In this document: one piece after another, positions 48,365 through 59,722 of the stretch
Numbering within the stretch: position 1 is the stretch's first letter
Layout of the letters: each line of letters opens with the position of its first letter
Assembly: GCF_024139115.2 (NCBI RefSeq)
Contig: NC_085141.1
Span: forward strand, 427,942,338-428,006,337
Reading direction: 5' to 3'
Length of the DNA: 64,000 bases
Source of the DNA: Armigeres subalbatus
Taxonomy: Eukaryota; Arthropoda; Insecta; Diptera; Culicidae
The notes under the pieces: generated by a model
Told to the model about the DNA's origin: nothing
The model's database searches: none
What the model saw: only the letters and a program-made list of their open reading frames with translations
Translations under genes and position numbers: made by a program

Positions 48365-50424
48365 TACTAACGTAGTGCTACAAATCGAAAGCGCATGCCA
48401 CCATTTGGCTACGGGTGCCCCCAGTATTGTCCAAAAAAGTTTTGGTTAATTATGTCGCTATACTAATGGAAATTGTGAAATAAAAATGATAGCTGACATA
48501 GTGTGGTTGTTATCCATTCATCTGATGTGCGAAAGCAGGTATGTTCATTCAGAAAATTCTTTTATTGGGCAAAAGAAAAACTCTAGTACAGCCAGCCTGC
48601 ATAAATCAACGAAACATGGCTGCTAAAAAACCGAGTCAAATTGATTTTTCACGCAAGATTATTTCTTTTAATAGTTTAAGAAGTGTATAAATTTAGAGTT
48701 ATGAAGCAGATATATGTTTGATACACTTTTCTAAAGAAGCAGTGGTTAATATCTCCCTACAAATCGGCGTATTATCGCTGAAATATTGATTAATTTGCGT
48801 GATGAGCCAATGCTACATCCAGGCCCAACATTACCGCCGGTTACCCTACCTAAAGGTTTGACGGTGTATACAAAAGATCGAGCAAACGATTTAATGATTT
48901 CTTACAAAAGGTGGGCGCAGGGTTCTTATATCAGGGTTCACTCACTTCGACAGTAGATGGGAGAGACTAGCGCGGGATGAAAAAGTCATTTTCAGTGCAA
49001 AACATAAACAAACTCGGTGGCTGCCCCATATAAAAATCCAAGATGGCTGAATCATGTAATTGGCATACTGCTACACCTGTTTGTATTCACCTTGGGTGGG
49101 CGTACAATACGCCATGAAAACGTTTCCTTCGTAATTCACAATTCTTGCATGGCTTCTCGGCTCTATCTCTGACATATCGCAAGTTGACCAGCGTTTTAGC
49201 GTTGCTCATGTACTCACTGTACAAAGTTGCTGGTGGACATGCATCGCATATCAATATAAAGATTATTCTCATTAATGTGAGCGAAAAATTTGAGAATGAG
49301 AACCAAAATCTAATTAAGCCTTCATCCACAAACTTCATCTGTTGTTTCTCTACGCAACTGTGGCTGAAAAAATCCGACTCGTGGGTGTTCTTATAGTTGC
49401 GGTACTGCGGTTTCTGCGCAATCTGCGTATTAAGCGCAACAAGCCATCTATTCCATCAATTTGTTGACCTGTCATTAAACGAAATAAAACCAAACAGATT
49501 TGAAATTCCCGCAAAATCGATAAAGCATCATTTAAATACCTTATCTTTTTCACGGCTTTGCACCAATAGCTGCGGTAGTGTTCCAAACAATGAAAACAAT
49601 GGGATTCGCAACTATAGGAACCCAGATTAAAAAATATCGCAACTTTTGGGTCACTGCACCATTAATTGGAGGTACAATTTTAGGTAACAATGATGGATGC
49701 TGCTGCAATTAAAACACTTTTCGGATGAAATATAATTAACCATCTTTCATATGCACACTCGAGATAAGTGAAAAAGTTTGGACTTAAAATGAACCAACAA
49801 ATAGTGGTGAAATATGTTTAGTTGGGTCTTTTACCTTAATTGACGATGGATCACAGAGGAGCGACATCTAATTTTTTTACTATGGATTTTGACAGGTTTG
49901 CCTGTTCGTTCTTTTTGGGTGATAAATTTATCCCCAGTGTCAAATTACCCCAATACTGATTTATTTTGCAATAGTATGTGCGCGAATTTTGAATGTTTTC
50001 GTTTTACAGGAGAATATGATGCAAAACGCCCATGCCATAATAATGCAACATGATACAATCATGATTTAATAGAGAAAAAGGAACAAACTATAAATTAAAA
50101 CTATTTTACACTCGATTCCTGCTTTAAACTTAAGAATGTTCAACTTATTTGCTCATTTCTTCAGAATGCTACTTTCACAAGGTACTGTCTATGCTTTTGT
50201 TCGTTTTATATCATGTTCACCCTCGTAATTGTTTATGTTGAATTCGCAGTACACTCGTATTGGTGACTTAGAAAAGATGTGACAAAGATGGCGTAGCTTG
50301 TCATCCCCGTGATGGATCAGCTACCTCTGGCGCTACACTCAAACCAAACTGCTGATATATTCTATGTGCACAAAGCGCATAGATTATAAGATAGAGCAAG
50401 ATTTTTCATTCTATGTGCGTCTAA
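48365..50424. other. Intergenic, no recognised gene
   Basis: AT-rich, with short open frames on both strands and nothing I can assign. Confidence 0.4.
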
Positions 50425-50576
50425 TACTAAAGACACACTGGTGGTACAAGTACCATGGTACAAATACCATGTAGTACATACGGTTTGTTGTACCAGCTTC
50501 GGGTGACACACTTGTACCAGCTTGGTACTTCTGATTCGTATACGGTTGTGTCAAAAATCAAAATAAACTACACAAA

Positions 50577-51908
50577 ATGTCTTCACAAATTCTGAAAGTG
50601 GTTAGTGTAATCAATAAAAATAATCAACGTATACAATTATTGCAACGTAAAAAGCGGCTGTTGAAAGCATTAATGACAAATTTAATCCGTAAACAAAGGA
50701 ATCTATGTTTATTACAAGAAAATAAAACAGTTGAACGAAGGGTTTGGACTTCCGTGAGTCTTTGTTTAGTATTGTTGAAAATAATCATTAATTATTTATT
50801 TTATACTGTATTTTAGGTTGAAAATTCATCGTATTGGGAAAATGATGTGCCCAATTTCTGCGAAAAAAAGTTCAAAAATACCTTTCGAGTGAGCAGGTCG
50901 ACGTTCGATTTTCTTGTGGATAAGCTGCAAAATATTGCGAAAATGGATACGCTTTTGAGACCAGCCATTCCCTTAGCTAAAAGAATTGCTATAGCTCTGT
51001 ATGCTCTAGGTTCTTCTGCGGAATACAGAACCATAGGTAGTTTATTTGGTGTAGGTAGAACGACTGTAGGCGAGTTGGTTCTTGTGGTTTCCCAGGAGAT
51101 TGTTGTGAAATTGGGCTCGTGCTTCTTGAATGCCTATCCTCCGTCACATGAAAAAATCGAAGAAATTGTGTCTGGATTCGAGCAAATGGGTTTCCCTCAA
51201 TGCTACGGTGCAGTAGATGGTTCGCACATAGAGGTAAAAGTTCCCAAATCCGAAGCAACTGACTACTACAATTTCAAAGGATGGCATTCAGTTATTCTCT
51301 TTGCCGCTGTGGATTACAAGTATCGATTTACATATATTAATGTCGGCGTGCCAGGTCGAAGTAACGACTCCACAATTTATGAAAACTCTTCGTTGAAGAA
51401 AGTACATGACTCTGATCCGCTCTTTCGAAAATTCTCCAAAATAATCGAGGGCGTTGAAGTTCCTGTATTATTAATAGGTGATTCTGCTTTCAAGCTGGCG
51501 CCAACACTAATGAAGCCATTCCCCTTCAGCAGTAATCAATCACCACATGAAAAAACATTCAATTATCACCTGTCAAAGTGTCGAAGAGTTGTTGAAAACG
51601 CATTTGGGCATCTCAAAGCTCGTTTTCGCAGGATCGGTAAAGGCTTGGAAGTGCATATTGACCATGTAAATCAAATAATAAAAGCATGCTGCATTTTGCA
51701 TAACATTTGCAATGAGCGAAACGATCGGATTAGTAAAGCATGGATTCTCGAAATGCATCTATCAGCTGAAAAGCCTCAACCACATAGAAGCACATACTCT
51801 AAACAAGCGAATCCTTCTGGAACCGGAGTTCGTTTGGCAATAATGAAACATTTTGGTAAATCATTTTTTAATATAAGTTTTTCATTAACGTATATAAACT
51901 GTGAGTAG
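50577..51908 (+). CDS. PIF/Harbinger DDE transposase
   Basis: This is the nuclease that cuts and rejoins the element ends. Two exons, 50577-50753 and 50817-51908, are joined in phase 0 by a 63-bp GT-AG intron and give 422 residues. The short first exon encodes a basic, coiled stretch (INKNNQRIQLLQRKKRLLK). The second carries the region before the nuclease fold (FRVSRSTFDFLVDKL, a helix-turn-helix-like TIGSLFGVGRTTVGELV) and then the DDE_Tnp_4-type catalytic core: Asp193 in GAVDGSHI, Asp281 in LLIGDSAF and Glu319 in VVENAFGHLKARFRRI. All three acidic residues are present. No stop or frameshift was seen. The exact carboxyl end after residue 400 is less certain, since another small intron is possible. 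It converges on the Myb-like gene 165 bp downstream. Confidence 0.93.
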
Positions 51909-52073
51909 AGGTGCTCGACTATAGAAGAATATTGATGCTGTGGGTACTTTTGAGAGTATGTTGAATGCACATAAAAATTTATGAATTTGTTTACATTTAG
52001 CTCTCAGAAACTAGTTTATATACTAGGTTTTGCTAATGACAACAGCAACAAGATTCTTCTTTAGCTTACAATA

Positions 52074-53436
52074 TTATATTTTATCAATCAACTTCTCCAT
52101 CAATCGGTTGTTTTCTCGCAGCAGTTCTACCACCTCTTTGTCAACTTCCCTCGATTCCTTCATGAATTGAGCAAATCGGTCCGAATCTTTTTCTGCTAGC
52201 TCAAACATTTTTTGTTGTACGTTTCTTTTAGCAGTCACTGCACCAGAACCAGCGAATCGTGGACGCTTAGAAGTAGATTGCTCCGTTGCCGGATCTGCTG
52301 AATATGACGACGATGACGATTGCGATGCCTGAACGAGGTCCATGTCCTCTTCCAGAAACTCAATTTCGATTGATGCTACAATATTACAAAGAAAAGAATT
52401 ATTTGTCATATTTTTTATTCTAATAAAGTACTTACAATCACAACTCTCTTCCATTAGCTCGACAACACGGTTTTGTTTAAAATTTGATAAAAATTCATGA
52501 AGAATGTTGAAATAATTCCATGTCGAAGGAGATCCACCAGATTTTCCCATCTGGTTTACTTCAATCCTGTAATAAGATATGAATAAATTTTTCATTACAA
52601 CACTGCGTTACATATTAAATTCGTTCAGTTCAATCAATTAGTGTAAACTGCTCAGGTATAATCATATACTAATGTCTAAATACATATAGGAAATGAGGAT
52701 AGAAAATGTAATACAGCTTCTTCATTATAGCACATTATAGCCCAACATATTCAAAGTAAACAAAATAGTTTATGCAGAGAACACACAATCAATAAGCCTT
52801 CTGTTCCTGAACCAATACTTATTAGACACCAAGTTAGATACTACTTAATATTCCGGAATTCATTGTGACACAACAGCTTGAAAGAGCAGGTGCGATCGCG
52901 TCATTCGATGGGACACATCAGGCAATTTAACATTTTGACTCATTACTCTTATTCCCAGGGAAGTTGAGATAATTTCCAACTCTAAAATTTCCTAGATGGG
53001 ACCGGACATCGAACAAAACTTCAGCATGGATTTGCTTGATAGTTGCGCATCTTATTTCTAAAATAGGAATGCCGTGGATTTGTCACGAAATATCTACCAC
53101 CATCTACTATAACTTTCGATTGGGTACAGATAACGTATAAATGAGAAACTACATCAACCCGATAATTTATTGTTCGGAAGTTATTACAAAACAAGAAATA
53201 AATTATCAAAGATCTTACCTGTATCTTTTTGTTAAATTATTGATTCGAGTGCGCAGCTCATCTGTTGTGAGAACAACATCCAGCTCTTTGAGTTGATCGC
53301 ACATTCTCTGGTAAACATGCGAGTTTTTCACGTTCGATCGCAACGCTGAGATATTTTCACGCCAGATATCAATAACTTTAAATATTTCTCTTTTTCCAGG
53401 CGTTGCATTGATTTTTGGATCCGGTTTTGAATCCAT
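52074..53436 (-). CDS. Harbinger Myb/MADF-like accessory protein
   Basis: In this superfamily the second protein is a Myb/SANT/trihelix-type DNA-binding partner that binds subterminal sites and helps the transposase enter the nucleus. There are three minus-strand exons: 53436-53219, 52566-52436 and 52375-52074. The phases agree (2, then 1) and give 216 residues. The first two exons encode a trihelix-like domain (WRENISALRSNVKNSHVYQ, LTTDELRTRINNLTKRYR, then WNYFNILHEFL). The last exon has an acidic patch (EIEFLEEDMDL), a Ser-rich linker, the basic KRPRFAGSGAVTAKRN, a likely nuclear signal, and a terminal coiled coil (EVVELLRENNRLMEKL). The frame is intact. Confidence 0.85.
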
Positions 53437-53961
53437 TTTCAAACAAAGCTGCTTCCTTGGCGAACTTTTGCAGTGAAGATTTCAAACAAGAATATAAACA
53501 ATAACAATCGAAAACTGACAGCCACTACAAAAAAAACCGTTCCATGGTATACCACCGGTATATACCCTAGTATATAATTGTACCATGGTACTCACGTTGT
53601 ACCAGCATGGTACAAGGTGACACACTAGTGGTACAACTTGTACCATGGTACGAATACCACCAGTGTGTCATTAGTATAATAGAACATATGAATTGTATTT
53701 ATAAAATATATTATGCATAAAATAGATTTGAAGTGTACCAAAATAAAAAACATGAGCACCCCTAAGAATTTCGAGTGTCACAAAACAAACAGTTTTAGGC
53801 GCGAACGATACAGCCGTGAAGAATATTAATGTACTTCTATAAAATTGGAATAGCGGAATACTATCATACTATATGGTAAAACTACTAGAGGTATTTAATT
53901 ATATTACTGTGTCTTGTTATTATTTACATCTCTTATTCAACTTCCCGTAATTGGATTCCAG

Positions 53962-54230
53962 GTAGAATCATAGTACCGGCTTCGGAATACACTCATCAAG
54001 CCCAAGGGAAAATTCGGCGGAAACCTTGCGATAGTCTGATAGACCAGTACATTGGAAGGATCAATCATTCCTGCCACCGTATCCACCAGCAGGATGGGAT
54101 TCTATTTCGAGTCGTGAAGCCTTCTATAAAACGATTGGTTTCTTATGAAGCCATGAGAGGACTATCGTACGGATCATCCGTGCCGTCGAGGAGGGACATT
54201 GGAAAAATCAAGATAATTTTAATGAAATAA
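53962..54230 (+). other. Exon-like open segment, gene unknown
   Basis: After an acceptor-like ggattccag at 53961 there is an 89-codon open stretch ending in TAA at 54228-54230, closely followed by AATAAA (54235). The translation includes KIRRKPCDSLIDQYIGRINH and RVVKPSIKRLVSYEAMRGLS and has balanced composition, unlike the AT-rich surroundings. It could be the last coding exon of a gene whose upstream exons I cannot find; the Harbinger element stands just 290 bp upstream. It could equally be retroelement debris. Confidence 0.3.
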
Positions 54231-55203
54231 TATGAATAAAATAACACTATCCAAATGTCTATTGTCAGCATGATTGAGTAATTCATTTGCTTTTCATATT
54301 AATTCCATCATCCCGTTATCTGTTCCTAATCCGAATAAAGCAAGCCCATTACAGTTTTATTTCCATTACTTTCATAAATATTATCCATTTGAGCTTCTTC
54401 ATATAAGCCAAAAAGCTGCAGAATTTATCTTGACGGTATAGAGAATATTTCATTACCGTTGCACATACTTTTCATGTATGAAAGTAACTGGTCATATTCT
54501 AAGTGCAGGGCATATATACGTAATGTGCGTTTTTATTTGAGTGTACTTAGTCTAGAATGTCCAGCGTATGAGAGAGTGAATTATAAAAAAAAAACATTAT
54601 ACCTAATAAAGTAAAAAAGTACGTTCGCTAATGCTTTGAATTATTAGTTATATGCAAGTACTCATACTTGTATAATTTGCACGAGAAACTTCATAAGACC
54701 ATTTCGAAAAATAGCGAAATGTTCATAAAACATATGAAAAGCGACCTCGCCATTCTGACGCCAAGGCTATTGCTGAATGTTAAATAATACAACGTTGCAT
54801 GAACTTGACATTCACGTGAACTCTTCCAACTAAGAAACAGCTGACATATTTAATCCCACTTATTCATTCGATCGAATAGCAGTGCAAAGCAAAGCTGTGG
54901 GAGTTAAAAATTCTAAAAATATGAATTACTCTCCGTCAAAAAAATCAGACGCTATACAACCACCCGTAACTAACCTTTCCCGCGTTGCTTGTTGACTTTG
55001 TTCTTGAACTAGATTGAGGATAGAGACAAGCGCGCGCATCTTTACGAACCTTTACGAACATATGGCGAACAACCACCCCGAAGATCGTTGTGTGCCAAAT
55101 TCAAACTGAACTCTTCATTGAATTGTATAACCCACATAGTTATTTTGTTTGCGGATCACTGTTTATCGGTTATCGATCGCGGTGGATTGAAAAGATTCAA
55201 ATC
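54231..55203. promoter_or_regulatory. Intergenic; presumed 5' region of the LRR gene
   Basis: AT-rich up to about 54950, then more mixed sequence up to the ATG at 55204. The reading frame is open upstream of that ATG back to about 55090 but contains no in-frame ATG, so 55204 is taken as the start. Confidence 0.4.
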
Positions 55204-56514
55204 ATGAATGGTGGAGTGCTGCACTGGAGTTATCGCGACTTCAGGCAGATGCCGGAAGAACTACGCACTTGCAGCGATCAGGTTCAGGAGGTGTACCTCA
55301 AGGAAAACTTCATTCCCTCCATACCGGCGTGGTTCTGCGACGAAATGTGTAGTTTGAAATTTGTTTGTCTCGCGGGCAATTTGATTACAGTAGTACCAGA
55401 GCAAATATCGCAATTAAAACATCTGGAATCACTAAACTTGTCGCAAAACTCGATTGAAGTACTGCCGAAAAGTATAGGAAAATTACGTAACATGTACAGC
55501 TTGAAAATGGGCGAAAACAAACTGACTCGATTACCCAAAGGTAGGCTGGACATTATTTAACAACATTTTCAATGAAATTATTTTTTATTGCAGAAATTGG
55601 TGATTTGAAAAACTTAGAGACTCTAGAGTTGTCCAAAAATAGGCTTACCGAAATTCCCATTGAATTGGCGGACTGTTCTAAACTCAAAGATTTAATTCTG
55701 GATGACAACTATTTATTGTGCCGCATTCCGACAAAAGTGTTTTTGATGCCTCAATTGAATTTCGTTTCGGCCGAAAGATGTAACTTGGTGTTGTTACCCT
55801 TTATGTTAAACACGTCTATCTTGGAGCATGTGAGGGTTTTCAATAACTACACACTTTCACACTATCCCATTATTCTTGAGAAGTTTATGCAACCCACTTA
55901 CGACGTATTCACTGCCGTCGAACCAAAAAGGTAACTGCGTGATAAGATGAACTGATTGGAATATCGAACATTGAAATAAAACCCAACGATTGCATTCCTT
56001 AGAATTCCAAATAATTGCTACTACCAGAGGGTGAGCTGTAACGCTGTGACTCATAATCTGATCTTTCCTATCGAGTTGACAAACATTCTTGATCGCCGGA
56101 TATTCCACCCAACTCCGAATTCACTGGTTGAAATGTGTTTGCGAAAATGCAACTCTACTAAACTGATTGATGCAGTTCGACTGAATAACTGGCTTCCGCT
56201 TGGTTTGAGTCGAATGCTTCGGAACGGCCCTTTGGCAATTTGTGGCAGCGTTCCCTGCTCCAAGGCAGTATTTGGTGAATGTTTCCTTGGATTGGTAAAA
56301 AGGTAAGATTAAGTTGAGTCGACAAGACTCATTCAAAACTTTCTATTAGTCACAACCAATATGAATAAGACATTTTTTTGTATTTCAACAATCCAGGCGA
56401 AAACAAAGTCGTTTAGTTGTACTGAGTATATTATTCTGTTCTAAATTGTGTGCCGATTTGTGGTTTCAATATAACTGTGACATCTACGAAGAACTGAACT
56501 GGGCACTGGTCTAA
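55204..56514 (+). CDS. LRRC28: Leucine-rich-repeat protein, LRRC28-like
   Basis: Four exons, 55204-55540, 55594-55930, 56003-56302 and 56397-56514, agree in phase (1,2,2) and give 363 residues, matching the roughly 367 of vertebrate LRRC28 as I recall it. The first two exons hold about seven to eight leucine-rich repeats of the short cytosolic type, for example [20 protein letters not shown] and [20 protein letters not shown]. There is no signal peptide or membrane segment. The carboxyl half has the family's non-repeat region with a Cys pair ([12 protein letters not shown]) and a later FCSKLC, suggesting a small metal-binding or disulphide-like fold. The function is poorly known even in vertebrates, and I infer none. 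The gene converges on alpha-amylase, and the stop codons overlap. An AATAAA at 56539 lies in the second intron of that gene. Confidence 0.85.
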
Positions 56515-58151
56515 ATGCGAGACTGAAAAGAAAAATGGAATAAAAAATTATATCATCATGATGCGTGGTCAAATCGAATCTTACCCCAATATGGAAAGCC
56601 AAAACACCATCTTCGCCATCATGAGGAACGTAGATAGAAGCACGACCATCAGCAAGCACCGTAACAGATTTACCTGTGCAAGAGTTTCCCACTTTATCAC
56701 CGGAAATAACGTCGCAATAGATTCCAGCCGGTAGCCCAGTTTGCAGTATTTCGAGCATGTCCGCCTGATTTTGATTGTTGAAAGCCACAAAACCACAGTT
56801 GCCACGAGAAAATGCGATCTTGTTTTCACCGTTAGACCACCAGTTTGCTACAGGAGTTCCCCAGCAAACATTCTTGAAGTTAATCATGTTAGCAATTTGG
56901 CGCCAACGGTGTTCACAAACCCATCCGTTTCCACATGTTCCGTCTGGATTGATCGAAGGAGAAATGATATTTCCGTTGGCATCCTGTGGTGGTCCTTGAT
57001 CTCTATCATCGAAGTAGAACGAGCTCATGATACGCAGTTGTCCGAATGGATAAGAAGCAGCAAAGGCAGTCGCCATTTTATACGCCTTGGGCGATTTGTG
57101 AGTCAAGGCGTGATCACGTTGGTTATCATGATTATCTACAAAAACAAGCGCATCTCTTGAAGACAGAAGGCCCCATTCTTCCCCAAAGTTTTGCAGCCAC
57201 ACGAGTAGATCACCACCAGTAAAAGCACGTCCAACGTAGAAAGAATACTGAAATTCTGTTACTGTTCCAAGATGGATGTACTCATATTTCCGAATAGGCT
57301 CATGAGCTCCACCATCGATCACTTCTTGCATCAAAAATGCACGTGATCCAGCAGAAAATCCAAAACTGGTGTCCAGATTTTTTAGACGATTGAATATCAC
57401 CTCCATGTCTTGTGGGTACATGTGCTTGGCAGCATCCACTCGGAATCCCGCTACTCCAAGATCAATTAAATGATTTAAAAACTCGACCACTTTTTCACGT
57501 ACCCATTCTCTGCTTTGATCCAGATCTGGTAATTCCAACAGTTCACAATTTCGCACCTGCCAAGCATTGCCCCAGTCGGTAATTTCACAAGATGGATTAA
57601 AATCGACTATCGAGAATGGAACGGCGGGGTAATCACGTGCTGCGGAATTAGCGATAGCACCGGCAGTACCCGTTCCTATGGTACCATCGTTGGGATCCCT
57701 GGACATATGATTGATGATGATATCAACATACAAGCGAACTCCTACAGCGTTGCACCTGCGAGACATATCCAGAAAGTCTTGCTCGTTACCTGAACGGGTC
57801 GTGAGTTTATAAGATACCGGCTGATATCTTTCCCACCATGGACGATTATTTCCAATTTGAACAATCACATTCTCATTAACTGGTGAAAGCTATAAAAACT
57901 TTTCGATGAAATAAAGTTATACCATCAATAGAATTTTATTTTTATTTTACCTGTATACCTCCGTAACCTCGTGGTCCTAAAAACCTCTCACACTCAAGAG
58001 CGATATCGGAGAATTTCCACTCGAAGAGGTGCACAATACCACTGTGTCCGTTCCAGAAATGCGGATCATGTTGGGTTTGTACGTTGGACACTACTGACAG
58101 GATTCCCAAGGTAAGGTAAAGCAGAGGAAAGCTCATCGTCCTAACTGTCAT
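56511..58151 (-). CDS. Amy: Alpha-amylase, secreted
   Basis: This enzyme hydrolyses internal alpha-1,4 bonds of starch and glycogen; insects secrete it in midgut or saliva. The minus-strand exons are 58151-57951, 57889-56585 and a 12-nt last exon, 56522-56511 (Ser-Arg-Ile-stop), all in phase 0 and giving 505 residues. A signal peptide is clear ([20 protein letters not shown]), followed by mature sequence [20 protein letters not shown]. The catalytic triad is present: Asp219 (GFRVDAAKH), Glu256 (LMQEVIDGG) and Asp322 (FVDNHDNQR). Chloride-type signatures ([26 protein letters not shown]) place it with animal GH13 amylases. A TATA box at 58212-58205 makes the ATG at 58202 too close to be used, so translation should begin at 58151 or at 58136. 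The barrel and the carboxyl-terminal domain C are both complete. Confidence 0.96.
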
Positions 58152-58204
58152 TACATTGGTAATGTTGAAAAGTTCTACCGGCATGAAAACAATCTTAAAC
58201 ATCG

Positions 58205-58212
58205 TTTATATA
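58205..58212 (-). promoter_or_regulatory. TATA box of the alpha-amylase gene
   Basis: TATATAAA on the minus strand lies 54 bp before the ATG at 58151. Transcription would be expected to start about 30 bp downstream, near 58178, leaving a short leader. A strong TATA box is usual for abundant digestive enzymes. Confidence 0.7.
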
Positions 58213-58388
58213 GGCGAATGTTATCATTAAAAATTGGTGGAATGATAAAGGAAACATCTTGCTTAGATAAGCAATAATTTATAAGGTAGGCTTAGAGAAT
58301 GAACATTTGATTGCGCATGTCACATAGTGCTGTTGTATGTCTAATCATTAGAAAATTTCAGCAAATTAATGTTGATGAACTGATTTTG

Positions 58389-59080
58389 TTTATTTATTTA
58401 TTTATTTATTTATGGTGTACATCAACAGTTTGTTCGTAATCATAATGATGATTTAAAACTAGTATGGTCACTACTATAATAACTTAACAAAACAGTAAAA
58501 TCTCAACGAAAAATAAAATGGTCATGGGACTTAAATACACTTATCTAGCATATGCGCGTCAGCTACTACGACGAAAAACATTTACAAAACTACGGCGAAG
58601 CGCATCTCTTTTCAAGTGGTAGTCAAATACTGATGCCACCCTATTAAAAACTCTCTGTAGCCCGTTCAGTGCGTTGCCCAAACCATAGTTGATGCGGCGA
58701 AGGAGAAGTCTCAACATTATGCTATTCCGCAATGGCCGATGTTGTATTTGTTAATCACTAATGTTAATGCAGAATGTCTGGACAATCGATCCTTCCTTGT
58801 ATAATATCAGCGACGGTCAATGCTCTGCTTAAGTCCCTCCTAACTAGGGAGGCGAAATGGATCTCTCCATGGTAGTTTGCGCAATGCAAAACGAACAAAG
58901 CGGCGTTGTATTGATTCGATGCGCTCCGATCCGTTGTTGTAGTAAGGACACTAGACCGCCGAGCAGTATTCCAACGTCGACCGGACGAGAGTGCAGTAGA
59001 GTGCCTTCAAGCAATGTGAAATTTTTCGTCACCCTGAACACAAAGCCAAGCATTCTGGCCGCTTTATCAACGACAAAGGA
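58389..59080 (-). mobile_element. 5'-truncated Jockey-like LINE, 3' end
   Basis: On the minus strand the segment begins with the carboxyl-terminal part of a reverse transcriptase (VVDKAARMLGFVFRVTKNFT), passes through a frame-broken region and a 3' UTR, and ends in a (taaa)n tail at 58412-58389. The same conserved stretch appears in the copy at 60064-61490 (ASSQLGFIFRFAKKF). It is dead by truncation and frameshift. It stands upstream of the amylase promoter. Confidence 0.8.
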
Positions 59081-59085
59081 TTGTT

Positions 59086-59206
59086 GTTGTTGAGGTCGAA
59101 ATACGTATCTGTCAAGATACAATTAAGTGAAGGAATTAAATGGGATTGTACAAACTCATCTTATGACAAGTGAAGGCATTCTACTAAAAAGCTCAAAATA
59201 ATTTAA
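59086..59206 (+). repeat. Dispersed repeat (gtggaatt family)
   Basis: It contains gaggtcgaaatacgtatctg, gaaggaattaaatgggattg and cttatgacaagtgaaggcat, ending in aaaaagctcaaaataattt. This is the opposite strand of the 24979-25127 copy. Confidence 0.75.
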
Positions 59207-59722
59207 AAAAGAAAAGACAGGAACACCGTCTTCGACCAGAGGTCGTACTGAACACTTAACACCTAGCATGAGACAACGGACAGGACACATAACACCCAGT
59301 GGACCAGTGGAGAATTTTTCGATCACGAAAAGTTTTATTCTTACCAGGGCGGGAAACGGGGCCCTCCTTAGCCGTGCGGTAAGATGCGCGGCTACAAAGC
59401 AAGACCATGCTGAGGGTGGCTGGGTTCGATTCCCGGTGCCGGTCTAGACAATTTTCGGATTGGAAATTGTCTCAACTTCCCTGGGCATAAAAGTATCATC
59501 GTGTTAGCCTCATGATATACGAATGCAGAAATGGTAACTTGGCCTAGAAACCTCGCAGTTAATAACTGTGGAAGCGCTTAATGAACACCAAGCTGCGAGG
59601 CGGCAATGTCCCAGTGGGGGATGTAATGCCAACGAAGAAGAAGAAGAGGGCGGGAATCGAACCCACACTCCATAGCCCTTGCGCTTAGGCTATTGACGTC
59701 GCCAACCACGGTCACGAAGCCC
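59207..59722 (-). mobile_element. tRNA-derived SINE (minus), interrupted
   Basis: On the minus strand the head (59722-59647) carries A-box-like and B-box sequences (ggttcgattcccgcc), and the body continues at 59345-59207 after the inserted SINE, ending in a T/A-rich tail. The continuity of the two parts rests on the shared agggcgggaa at the insertion point. Confidence 0.65.
59356..59646 (+). mobile_element. Feilai-like SINE, full length, 10-bp TSD
   Basis: The tRNA-like head contains agccgtgcggtaagatgcgc and a B box gggttcgattcccgg. The body has gcctcatgatatacgaatgc and cagtgggggatgtaatgcca, and the tail is (gaa)n. Both flanks are agggcgggaa (59346-59355 and 59647-59656), a 10-bp target duplication. 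It is transcribed by RNA polymerase III if active. The family name is from memory of the Aedes Feilai SINE. Confidence 0.85.

Larger units (their letters stand above)
50425..53676. mobile_element. Complete PIF/Harbinger DNA transposon
   Basis: The element is 3252 bp, flanked by TAA on both sides (50422-50424 and 53677-53679), the 3-bp TWA-type target duplication typical of the superfamily. The terminal inverted repeats start TACTAAAGACACACTGGTGG and TACTAATGACACACTGGTGG and match at 35 of 39 positions. The palindrome GTACCATGGTAC lies exactly 25 bp from each tip (50450-50461 and 53640-53651), with one more copy at 53580-53591. Two convergent genes fill the interior: a DDE transposase (+) and a Myb/MADF-like protein (-), the two proteins this superfamily needs. 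Both reading frames are open after splicing, so the copy may be autonomous or only recently silenced. Confidence 0.93.
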
